Below are positions 34,801 through 47,000 of a stretch of DNA of 64,000 bases, one piece after another. Every line of letters starts with the position of its first letter. Positions within the stretch are counted from its first letter, which is position 1. The translations under genes and the position numbers were made by a program. The DNA is from Oscheius tipulae. Its lineage: Eukaryota > Nematoda > Chromadorea > Rhabditida > Rhabditidae. Location of the stretch: NCBI GenBank assembly GCA_037178975.1, contig JASJZH010000004.1, positions 10,416,001 through 10,480,000 on the forward strand, given 5' to 3'. Below the pieces are notes generated by a model. It did not search any database. It saw only the letters and a program-made list of their open reading frames with translations, and was not told the DNA's origin.

Positions 34801-37800
34801 CTACATCACGGTATCGGGAGACTGTACCCCGTCATCGGGATCCGTCGCCATCGACTGTGTCCTCAACCTGACATGTCAAGCAGGATTCTTTCCAACTCCG
34901 GCCTATACCGGGGCTACTGCCACCTCGACTCTTCGTTGTAAGAAGCTGGACAACGGAACTGCTATCTGGGTTGACTCTGTCACTCAGGTTGTCACCACAC
35001 CAATGACCTGTACACCTGGATGTCCAGTCCAAGAACTTGGAGGCAGAGCTCAGATCCTGCAGGATGCCCCGAGAGCTAGTACCGGTGGAATACAGTACTA
35101 TCCTCCTGACTCTCTGGTTACAGTATCATGCTTGCCTGGTGAGTCTTTCTCTGCCTTCTTAACTCCTATCTTCCAGGCTACATCCCAGCCAGTGACTCCG
35201 CCTACACCATGCAAATTGCCCGTCTCACCTTCAAATGTACAGCCATGGATGTACTCAAGCCCTGGCTCAACACCGTCTTAAACACCAACGAGCCTGGCCC
35301 GTTTATGGTCTGCGTCAAGCCGTGTACTGCCCTCAACACTGTCCCCGAAGGAACCAGAAAGTTCCGTGGTCCCCGAGAGTTCACCGACATCAACGCCATC
35401 GCACCTTCGATCTTTGTTGCCGGAGGAGGAACTTACGTCTTCCACTGTGCCCCAGGCTACCAGTACAAGCCCAACAGAGCCAACAATGAGCAGCAGTTAG
35501 TATGCGACGGAGATACCGGAACTTACTGGGACATCCAGACCGGATCAGGCAACAAGACCCAGGCCACGATTCAACCCTGTCAGAAAGATCAAGGTACGGG
35601 ATGCAAGGACATCACGCCCCAGAATGGTCGTCTCGAGCACCAATGTCAACCGACCTTCCCGGCCGGTTGCACAGTTTCTTCTGTCTGTAACGATGGCTAT
35701 GCTCCCACAAATCCGATATACAATATCACTGGGAGACAGGAGTTGACATGTAAGGATGGGTATAACTGGACTGACAGTACTAGTACCATCATTACAACAC
35801 CGATGGAATGTGGACCGGCTTGCAAAGTATTGGTGGATACTCACTCAACACACAATACTACGACTGGAATAACAATTATGGTCGGAAACGAGGTGTACAT
35901 CCCGGCTGGAGGAGAGGTGGTCGTGCAGTGTCAGGGAGATGGTGCGTTTTTCTAGAACATTTATGAACCTTAGTGTTGTACAAAAAAATCTCAAAGTGGC
36001 TTCTATTTGTAACAGAAGGCGTGATTAACCGATCACCAAAGACCGTCAGACTTTCACAACTTTCCGGGATATCGAGTAAGAGTTTACTAACAAAACAGAA
36101 TACAACAGTAGTCAGTTTTTTGAATCAACTAGGTAGTCTAGAGTTTGGCGTTTACCTTGAGTAACTGTTGCTAAATACTGCAAGTGGTAGACAGTTAAAC
36201 TATTGAAAGATCCATGGTTCTGTGGGTGAGTTTGTCAGAGAGCACTGAACAAACTTGACATGCCTGATCTTATTGAGGGTATAAATGACAAGCCAACTGA
36301 AGATCATCACGACAACTTTGCTCCTGTTGTGAATACTAAAAGAAACAGGTTGATCTTGTTATAGAACAGAAAAGAGGGATGGGTTTAGACAGGCCGGAAT
36401 GGCTAAGGAAAGGACATGGTTAAAGGGTGTTAGGTCAACAGGACAGGTTGACAGGGTTATAGCCAGAAGACGAAATGACAAGACAAGATGTGACAGGCTG
36501 ACAGAACCTTTGGTCTTGTATGGTTGACTAAAGTATGCTCTTGTAAGGGAGTGGAATAGCTTAAAAACCTAGCCAGTTGTGAGGCTACGTACATTCTTAT
36601 TCCCCCTGCAAATGAGTTTATTGCCGCACCTGAAACCCCGATGCAGCTAGCCAAAAATTATTTTCACCTCTTCTTGCGAAGATCAGAACTATCTAGTACC
36701 GTGGGGAAGTTCTAGGGGATATATCCAATTTGCACAGCCCAGCTTCTCGTCTCTACTGAAGCTGACTGTCGTTACAGTACGGGTGAGACTCCGCGCCGGT
36801 ATTCGTTGATATTGTGATCAAAAGCTCTGGTCCCTTCCCAAATATTTGCTGCGGATCATAGCCCAAATGTACAAGAATCTGTGACGCGTCGCCGGCGCCC
36901 ATAACTCGTGAGAAACTGTCTCGAGCGCTAACGCTCTAGAAATCTATTCGGAAACGATCTTTTTGCCAATCGAGGGGTCTAAAATTAAGAATTTAGAGGT
37001 CATCTGGATTCAAAACGCACAAGAAACCACGAACGAACATCGCTATAAGTGCATCGGAGGATCCGGAAACTATACACTGGTTGGAGGTGATGGCAGCTCG
37101 GCTGTACTTCCAGGAGAGGGCTGTGTCAGTACTTGTGACGTCTTCAACAATCCTAGCGATGACACGGTTGTGATTACGGTGATTTTTGGAAGTATTTAGA
37201 GCTACAGTAATCGAATTTAGCCGCCGACAACTGTCATGTACCAAGTAAGGACACTGGTGGCCAATGGACTCAGATACGCTGTGAAGTGTGCTTCAGGTAG
37301 AGGAACAGAGACAGAGAGACAATGAGATCGAGAGACACAAAGACGGAGAAACTGAGATATACACCATTCTGTTTCAGGGTTCAAGGCAGCGACTGGTCAG
37401 TCCGCCACTCAACAAATCAAATGTAATGGAGAGACAAGAAAATACGTTGATGCTGCTACCAATGTTGCTGTAGAGGTAGTCAGAAGCTGTGTCCGCGACC
37501 CCTTCAATGACGAATGCCCACTCCTTAAGTACAACGACACAACTGTTGAACAATGGGCACCCGGATGCACTGGATCTTATCCTGGTTATGTTAACGCCGG
37601 ATGCAAGCAGAGCTATCGATGCAGAGCGGGTTATAAGAAGGAGAGAGTTGAGTTGAAATTGAGGTTTACAGGGTACCGACCGACTACCACCCAGTGGAAT
37701 ACCGTACTAGGATACCGGAATGTGACTTGTCAAAATATGGGAAACGGATGGCTAGAGGATTCCACGCAAACAAAAGTAACAGAGACAGAGACAGTAACTT

Positions 37801-40224
37801 TTCCAGGTCGGCCCAATCGCTCTCGAATGCGTCCCCGGCTGTTTCAATGATACCACCTCCTCTACCAAGCCTCCTATGGCCCAGACAGGATACTACGGCC
37901 CAGGAACCCTCGCCTCTCAATGCTGGGATACCAAGGGCTACAACAAGTCGGCCTACAGTCAGATGAACTACTACTCTTGTCCTGTTCCGCCAACCTATTA
38001 CAACACTTGGTGTCAGGGAGCATGTCGTGAACTAATGAAGCCATATCCGAGCAGTGTGAAGGTCGTTCAGAGCGCCAGCTCACTCGTCATGGACAATATT
38101 GCCTTAGACTATGTCTTTGCAACCACCTCGTACAAGTTTGAGTGTGCTAAAGGCTACTCTCTCCCAGCTGACTCTCCCTGGAAGTCGGCTAACGGTCAAG
38201 AACTTCTGTGCAATACTGATTCTACCTACTCTGACAAAACACTGAACAAGCCCAACACGACTCAAATCATGACCTGTACTCAGAACATCGGGTGTACTGA
38301 TTTGCCAAAGTCAAGTAACCTGGTCACTGACCCGATCCTGGACGGAGCTTGTGCCCGACCAACGACTACAACTTATCCTCTACTCTGTCCTCTGAAGTAT
38401 GGATGCGCTCAGAGTGAGTTTTGGGAAAGAGACAGAGAGACAGAGAGAGCATGACAGAGAAGACACCTATGTGTTTAAGACTCGTACCCGAGAGAAATGT
38501 CTTACGTGTACTCTGGCTTCCAAAGAGTCCAATGTGGATTGACTACCGCTGAGAAGTGGACAATTACGAACGGACCAGTGGCCAACCAGGTTGCTACCAC
38601 GGTAATAGTGACCATCTAATTCATATTTACCTCTTTCCAGACCCTTGAGTGCGTATCCGACTGTCTCTCGATCAACATGACTACCCTGAACCAGCTCTTC
38701 TCCAGTATCAGCATTGAAGTCAAGATGGACAACTTCCCTGCAACCAATGGAATCAACGGACAGCTCGTCTGTATCTCAGTCGCTTCCAGGGCCAACATCA
38801 CTACAGTTTTGAGCCAGTTGTCCTCTTCCAGTAGTAGCTACTTCTGTTCCAACTCGAAAGACAGCTCTGGAAAACTGAGTTTTGACAGCAAGAAGAACTG
38901 TCCAAATACCTGCATAGGGCTGTCGATTCCGAGCAGTGGAGTCCAGGTTCAGGTATGAACAGTGAAAGTGACAGTGACAGCGCACACAAACTGACAAAAC
39001 TTTGCAGAGACCGGCCATTTTCAAGCCATACGGGGCCGATGAGTATGTGAAGACTGGAGCGGCCTACACCTTTAGCTGTCCCTCTGAACAGGAATTCCAT
39101 GTCCCCGCTGGAACAACACCACCTGCCACCATCCAGTACAGCTGTCAGACGGATGGAACCTTCTTGAATCCGGTTAACAATGTCGCTTACAGTAATCCAC
39201 CTGTCTGCGTGCCAGTGAGTTTAGGGAGAATGGGATCCATGGAAAATCTCAGTGAGAGGTTATGGATAGGTTACTGGACCTGCACCGGTGCTAAGAGTAC
39301 AGAGCGATGGTTTCAGACCCAGCAGTGTACTCGCCCCTCTGCCACCTCTCCCGTGGAGATCAGCTACGATCCGAACAAGTGCAAGTACGCACCACCTGGT
39401 GCCGAGAAGGGCTGTGTCCTCACGGCTTCTTGCGCCAATGGCTCCTATCCCACAGACATCAGAAATCTGAACCAATCCGTCTTCCCGTACGAGTGCACAA
39501 CCGGAGTCCTTGGACCCGGATGGAGAAACAGTTCGAATCTTCAACAAACTTTCGATCTACAATGCACGCCGGGATGTCAAAACTTGTCCGCGATCTCTTC
39601 CAGCCAAGATAGCAACACGCAGAGGATGGATCTCACATCCGCTTTCGGAATCAATTGCAGTTTTGGTAAGATAATTTCGACTGAGTTCAGTAATTTTGAC
39701 TGATTAGATGCCACAAATTACCGTTCTTCATTTGTTGAAGATGCCAAGCGCTACTTCTGTGAGTATCAAAACGGAGCTGACGCAAAGATCGGACTCTACA
39801 CATGTACTGGAGGCTGTGCCATGTATTGGGGCTCCGGTGTCAATCCCACATTTACGCTTTCGACCAGAGGAAAGGTCAGTTTACTTCTCGCGTGCATTTT
39901 CTGTACGGGTTGAATTTGCCATTTTTGCATGAACGTTGATTAACTGTTACGCCGAACTGGATTTCAGATTGTTACAGACTTCGTAGTAACTCAATATGAA
40001 CGAATGAACTTCAAGTTTACCGGAGTTTTGGATTATGTAGGCACATCTGTTACATTCGCCTGCCCCAACGGTACCTTGATCTAGAATGCTTTATAAAAAA
40101 CCATTTTTCAGGTCAGAGATTTAATGACACCCAGACAACTTCTCGGACAGTCATTTGCAATGGCAGTGATTTCAATTTCAAGGAAAACGGCAAAACCACT
40201 AGTGATCTTGGTGTCTGCATCTGA
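31854..40224 (+). CDS. giant secreted Cys-rich CCP-like repeat protein 1
   Basis: A signal peptide (MTSKLLVLSLIELAASQC) opens a multi-exon gene of about 20 exons and roughly 2,050 residues. It stops with TGA at 40222-40224, overlapped by an AATAAA. The first exons are 31854-32037, 32175-32432 and from 32471; most introns are 38-140 nt, with one of about 1,050 nt (35942-36992). The protein is a chain of Cys-rich modules of 70-110 residues, usually C-x-x-C, then GC, then C-x-x-GY/F, then a W/Y-x-D-x-x-TG-like turn and a closing Cys (examples: CNDGYFPDGT, CKDGYNWTDS, GYVDVVTGQS, CTPGC). The spacing resembles sushi/CCP domains but has extra Cys and no fully canonical CCP. N-glycosylation sequons are frequent. 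No transmembrane segment is seen, and the protein ends shortly after the last module. It is probably an extracellular matrix, surface-coat or cuticle-associated protein. I recognise no named family. The next gene is its tandem paralogue. Confidence 0.75.
32055..32163 (+). repeat. (GAGACA)n tract filling intron 1
   Basis: Degenerate GAGACAGAGAGAC-type repeats make up nearly the whole first intron of giant gene 1, in sense orientation. Confidence 0.8.
35942..36992. other. large intron of giant gene 1, no nested gene seen
   Basis: The donor GTGCGT follows codon GAT of C-Q-G-D, and the acceptor AATTTAG at 36992 restores phase 1. No tRNA, mobile element or nested frame was recognised. One TACGGGTGAGA motif near 36778 resembles the minisatellite unit in an intron of giant gene 2. 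Confidence 0.5.
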
Positions 40225-40230
40225 AATAAA
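40225..40230 (+). terminator. polyadenylation signal AATAAA (giant gene 1)
   Basis: The hexamer begins at the base following the TGA stop codon, implying an extremely short 3' UTR. Confidence 0.65.
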
Positions 40231-41036
40231 GTTGTTTGTTGTGAGTTTGTTCAATACCCTACGATGATAAGAGGAGTGGATGCCGCAGAGAATCGAACTC
40301 GGCTAGAGGGCAAAACATGAATATTGACCTAAAGACGAGCTTCACTGGGTTTAGAAACTAACTGTTAAGGAAGTCATACAAATGTTTTGAAAGTGTCATC
40401 TCCGAACATGGCTGTGTTTCTGGTCTCCGTCTACTGGCAACTGTCAAGTTCCTCTGAATTAGCGACGAACACTAGGAAGACCGTGCATGAGATAGGAAGA
40501 TTAGCTGAAGAAAGACACGTGGAGTTCGTCTCAAACTGTAGAAGCTTTGGACAGATCCATAGAGCTTCTTGTCTTGTTTTCTACATGTTGGGACTCATCG
40601 GAGATCCACTTGAAACTGGTCCGTATTTCAAAGCACTTTTGAATTGTGAGTTGTCCTTTTCAAAAAGTGAGGAATCGCAGTGATGTTTTTTTGTCTGTCC
40701 CCTCCCTCCCTCTTCTCTTTTTTTATGATACGATTGTGTTCGTAATTTGTTTTGACGGAATCGTAGAAATGATGAGACCTTCTGTTCTCTCAATCGGGGT
40801 GTCTAGTCCACCCTGTTCTACTCCTACCCCATTTTCCAGACTTTTCTACCGTAGCAACAGGGCCGATGATCAATTTTTCCCACCGCCAGCGTGCGAAATG
40901 GCCGCCTATGGAAATATAAACCGTGATATTAGCCCGATGTAAAGCTCACAGCCCTTTCTGTCTATAGCCTCAACCAGCGTATCGATTCAGATTTGACACA
41001 AAGCCTTCAGGTCCAGCCTCGGGATCCGAAGCCACG
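40231..41036. other. spacer between the two giant genes
   Basis: About 0.8 kb separates the paralogues. It has a 91-codon ATG frame (40411-40683) without domain or splice support. I identify no clear promoter element. Confidence 0.5.
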
Positions 41037-44000
41037 ATGGGGAGATTGAAATGTCTCCTACTCAAACTCATCTTCTTCGAGTTGGCATGGGCCGACTGTC
41101 CCAGACCCATTATACATACTGACATTGTCTCAGAAGACTGCCCCAATGGACGAAACACATTTGGATGCAAGTACACCTTGGCATGTCAACTCGGCTACCT
41201 GCCTAGTTTCCCGGACCGGTATCCGAACATGATCGGCTCCTTCAGCTGTGGAGAGGACGGCAATTGGCACGATGACAAGGGAGTGGAGGTAGCCATCACC
41301 GACGCGGATCCGAACATGCTGGCCTGTATTCCTGGTTGTCTGTATCCAGCACCGGTGAGTTAGAGAGAGAGAGAGGTGGTTCGGGGACTCTCTGTGTATT
41401 CCCACTCTACTGGAACTACCAAGGGCTGAGAGACAGGAAGAGTTAGGGTGGAAGCGGTTGGATGAGTGACAGGAATTTTTGGTGTCTGCCTTCCTAAAGA
41501 AGACTCTCTGTTCGTTTGTCTCTCTCTAGAAAACTCTCTGTCACTCTCTGTCAGAAACCAAAGATCACTACAACATTTGTATTCCTTTACTTGAGGATGA
41601 GTCGAGAGTATAGGATTTTAAAGAAATGTATTGCTCGATTGTTTGAATCCTTCAACTTCCAAAAGTGCCCTAACTTTCAAACGAATCCCTACCAAGAAGT
41701 CAAGCATAAAAAGCTTGACACATACTCTGTTGCCGGAAAGATTCAGACTTTTTCCAACCTGGACCCAAATCGATTTCTCGTGCAAATTTTCAATATCAGA
41801 CCTCACCAAAAGCGAAATTTTCAGGGTCATGTCCTCGGTAGTATAGTGGTGAGTATCCGCGTCTGTCACATGCGAGACCCGGGTTCAATTCCCGGCCGGG
41901 GAGAACGTTTTTTCTTTTTTCCATTGACACTTTCTTTTTAGAACGAGACCAGTCTTTACGTGGTAGAGGCACCTCCGAGCGAGATCTATACTTTTCCGGA
42001 TCGGAAGAACAATAATCAGCCAATGCAATGGATCTACGGAGGAATCAATTTTACTCTTCGCTGTACAGGAGATCGTAAGATCATTGACTTCTTTTTGGAA
42101 TTTTTATAGATGTCGTCCTACAAAAGACGATGACATCAGACATCATGCTTGCTGACTACACCTGTATACAAAGGCCTAATGTGAACAACCCGTACTTCTA
42201 CTCGTCCAGTATTACAAACGGAGAAAATATCCTGAATAACTGTCAGAAGAGCTGTCTCTTCAATGCGGACAACAAACAAGGATCAGTAAGTGTCTCTCTG
42301 TCTCTCTCTCTCATTCTGTCTCTCGGTTAAGAATAGTATGTTTCAGGTGGAGGAAATTTCCGGTACAAGAGCATGGAGAGATGGCGGAATCCTGAACTTC
42401 AACTGTATCCAAAACACTGCATTCAAAGCCGGATCGTCAGCGTTTGGAAGAGAGTATGAGCGTCTGAGGTGCGATGCCAAGAACAATCACCTAATTGACA
42501 CTTTCTCCGAGATGGCAGTTACACAGTCTCCGTGTGTCCAGAATCTGATCCCTGGTCAGTGCTTCTGGCCAGCTATTGACAACGTCGAGGTCATTAGCAC
42601 TACTTGCCAAAACACTACTGTTGGAGTCAAGGCGGAGTGCACCATGAGTCTTAGGTGCAAACAGGGATTTCGACCAACTAACCTAAAATTCTTGACCCCG
42701 ACTGGATCGGAAGCGATAACTTGCAAAGATGGACAGGGATGGGTTGATGAGACTGGTCAGCAGGTAAGCACACGAGAGATAACCGAAATCGAGACAGACA
42801 GAGAGACAGAGAAAAGGGGATCACTGCGACTTGCAGGCTGCCTTCATTCAATGCGAGCAGGGTTGTATCAGAGAAGTTTTAACTGTAGGCGACTTGGAGT
42901 CCATCAGTCATAATCTCCCAATCTCAAACGGCTCTCTTTTCAGTGCTACCTGTAGAAACCTTAGTAAGTCCCGTGTAACTGAAAATACACTAGCTTTCAG
43001 CTATCTATAAGAAACCTCTTCCCGATCATCCCTACTACTGTCTCGATTTGGGAAACACAGGCAGCTGTTCCATGTCTTGTCGTAGCCCTCAGCCGCTGCC
43101 ATCTGGTGTCGTAATCGTGAACAAAAACGATAATCATGTATGGCAACTGACTACACGTACTTATTCAATTCGCTGCAGACGTTTCTCTGGGCTGCTAGTC
43201 CTTTCAACATGTGGATTTTCGCAAATGGGACGGCTATCTACAAATGTGAAGAAGGGTATTATTATCCAGAAGACTCATCTCCTGCTCAACACGGGCAAAC
43301 ACAGCGTGTTCACTGCGACTGGGACTCTGTCATGACAGATCCTGACACCGGCGTTGCGAATCCTACTCTGGTGGCTTGCGTGCCGATCACAGGATGTCGC
43401 ATCATTGATCCTGGATGGAGCGCAAATATCACCAACGAGACTTCAAGCTGTGTGAGGGATGATGTGAAGAGGGAGTACAACAATGGGTGTACTCTGAAGT
43501 ACGACTGTAACGCAGGTAGGCCCTGTCTCTTTGTCTCTTACATCCGTATACCAGGAACCTACCCCAACGAGGCACAATATGTCGCTGCTAACGGTCAAGA
43601 GATCACCTGCAAGTCCGGAAAGTGGTTCAACATCCTCGGAGAGGTGGTCACCAAGTCACTGGCATGTCAACATGGCTGTGCCAGTTTCAATCTCCCAGAT
43701 TACATCCGAACTATGGTCAGCAACAGCACCGGTCTGAAAGTCCTCTCTGTCAACTACACTGACACTGCAGGAGCCGTGCATTCCTGTATTTCCTGTAGGT
43801 TGAGCTGGAAGCCAAAAACTTTGTTTTCCAGCCACCTTGACCTTGGCCTTCGCTGAGGTTCTGAACAGGACCCAAATCGGACAGAACAGATACTACTGCA
43901 GCTTCGTCAACACTTCCATCATCTTGGCTGCTGAAATAGCTAGGGCTTTGTCCTGTAAGGACAGTTGTCTGACAGTGGACCTGACTACGGCTCCTACCAA

Positions 44001-47000
44001 TCCGAATCTGATCACGATGCCGGCAAACTTCACCACGGAATTGAACCAGACCTACGTTGGTATCAATGGGACCTATGAGTTCGAGTGTCCCGCTGGAAAA
44101 GTGGTCCCTGGACAGGAGTCTGGGTACAAACAGAAACTGATCTGTGGACCGGATAGCTTCTTTGTCAATCCGGATACGAACGAAGTTATCAAGACCAGGA
44201 ACTTGACGGGTCTGAAGGCTTGTACTGAGGTGAGAACAAGACAGAGAAATAGACAGAAACAGAGCAAAACTTCTTCTTACAGACCGACGTCTGCAGCCTT
44301 CCAAACAAGACCAGCACCAATGATGTGATCTCTACGGACTGTCAGATAGTCACTATTCCAAAGACAGGTCTCAAATACAACTGCACGGTCAACATTACCT
44401 GCCTACCTGGCTACTTTCCAGTTACCACAACTGTTGGTAGTTTTGATATAATCCAAGTAGTTTGTGGAAAACCCACTAACGTAACTGGCAGTCGCTGGAT
44501 AGACATCAAGACGGGAGAAGAGCTGAGTCTGAACTGTACACCGGTATGGCTCTTTTTAAGACAGACCATGGAGAACTATAGGGCGTTTGTCCAGCTCCTG
44601 TCAACTCGACTTCTGTCAGTGTCACCAGCAACTGTGTGATCACCAATGGTGCTGTGACTAACAACTGTACGGTCATGGAACAGTGTAAGGAAGGATTTTT
44701 CTCTGTCGACTCGACTGGAATGACTGGAAGTACTCGTTCTTCATTTTGTGACACCACAAAGCTGAACAACTCTACTCTGACCAACATTGTCATTGGAACG
44801 GTTCTACCCCCTCTGAACTGTACAGAGGTAGGCAACTGTCACTGTCACTGTCACTGTTTCAGAAAGCACAGTGCGAGATTCCAAAGACCACCGCGACTAC
44901 TACTACTAACAGTACGACCTGCATAATCGCCAACGGGAAGGTCAACTACGGATGTACTGTCACAGAACAGTGTTTGAAAGGTACAGCAGACCAAAAGCTG
45001 AGAGAGAGACAGTATTTTAAGGCTACTACCCTGTCAACAGTCGCGGAGTGGTCAACAACGTACGAACCTACAATTGTACAGCATTCGATGACAAGAACAG
45101 TATACTGATAGATATTACTACGGGAGAAATACTGCCGTCACTGAACTGTACAAAGCCATGTGCAAATCTCATTCTGCCTGTTGGGACAACACTGACAAGT
45201 AGCTGTGTGGTCCAGAAGAATGGATATACTGTAGGATGCAACGCTAGTCTGGTCTGTGACAATGGTGAGTTCTAGACGGTTGAGAGTATGGATCTTGTCA
45301 ACCGAATAACGTTAGTTTCTACCGGATAGATGAAAAATTTTGTACCATACTCTTGAGTGTGATAACTGATAGACTCTTCTCGACTTCTTTGGAGCACATT
45401 CTCTTTATCGTTGTCACACTGTTTCAATGTTTGAACTCTCCCTGGATACTGTGAGGGCGATGGGAGCAAGCGCGACCATGCGAGAAGGCATGGGTCATTT
45501 GTACCATGCCTGGACTGCCGTAGCCGAGAGTAGCTGCTACGATGTAAAGTGGTCCTTAAGACGAGATTGAGCATTTTGGAGCGCATCAATTTCAGTATTT
45601 TGATAGTTTCGAACTCTCACTGTCTCTTTGCTCTGTATCCATACTCTCTAGATGACAGGGGTGGAACATCGCGCTATGGTTCAAAAGGATAGAGTACAGG
45701 GTCAAAACGACATCTTTCAGGCCTCCAAGTGAACATCTCCGGCAGAATCACCACCGTCCGGAACGTCCGATGTGACAAGATCGACGATACTAACAGTACC
45801 TTCATTGACATTCTGACTGGTCAACCGGTTGACCTGTCACCATGTGTTTGTCCAGTCAACATCCCCAACAGCACCATCATCAAAAGCGACTGTATCCGAG
45901 TAGGACAAGGAGGACCTCCAGGCTGTTCCATTGACAAGACGTGTGCGCCTGGCACGGCTCCGATTTGGACAGAGAACCGCCTCCCCACCAACATTTCTCT
46001 GGTCTGTGGCAAGCCGAATGGCACAAATAATTACGCCTGGATTGAAATCAAGACTGGGGAGGCGAGTCAGTTGGATGACTGTCACGAAGTCTGTCCCGCC
46101 GTCACTGTTGCCAATGCTCATGTCACCACGACATGTACTCTCTTGGATGGAGACTATCAAATCGGATGTACTGCTACCGTAGAGTGTGATCAAGGTAGGT
46201 CCCGCGGTGCATATCTACAGTAATCTGGTGTAGGCTTCCAGGGAATCAATTCAAAGTACAATTTTGCCTCAAAGCTGAACATTACCTGCAAGGGAGTAGC
46301 GTCGAATAACAGCACGTTCATTGAGATCACGACTGGAGAGCCATTACTAAGAGAGATCTGTGGAACCCCACCTCAGGCTCCGCTTGTTTGCAAGCTGATC
46401 AATACGACCAATGTTCGGACAGATTCTACTTGTTACATTGCGGGAGCTGGAGCTCCTTTGGGATGTCAGGCTAATGTGACTTGTATTCCAGGTAAGTGAC
46501 AGAAAGACGGGGAGACAAGAAAGACAGAGAGACAGACTCTTTCTTCTTGCAGGAACCATCCCTGTCTACACCAACGAAACTGTCTCTTCCTCTGTCACCG
46601 TCTACTACTGTAACGGAACCGCTGACCGCAACAACAAGTCCTGGATTGAGATAACTAGTGGAGCACCCCTGGAAGATAAGTCCTGTTGGCCACCCTGTCC
46701 CGAAGTCACTCTTCCTGGAACCAAGTTCAACACTAGCTGTACACTCCTAAACGGAGGCTTCCAAGTCGGCTGCAATGCCACCCTGATCTGTGATGAAGAC
46801 TACTTCCCCATCAATACGACCAGTGGGACGAATCTTGTGGTTAATCTCGTCTGTAAGAGCCACAACAACACAGCCAGTACCTGGACCAACATCATGACCG
46901 GAGAACCAGTCAGGGAGGGACCCTGTATCAAACCGGAGTGTGGTCTTCTGAACAACACCAACACCGTGGTCGGGTCTTCTTGTTACTATGCCGGAAAAGG

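Noticed and set aside
40255-40330. Minus-strand GTTCGATTCTCTGCGGCATCCA resembling a tRNA 3' half with CCA
   Set aside because: No matching 5' acceptor strand, D-arm or anticodon arm could be found upstream.
40387-40683. 98-codon open frame between the two giant genes
   Set aside because: It has no signal peptide, domain or splice partners. Frames of this length occur by chance at this base composition.
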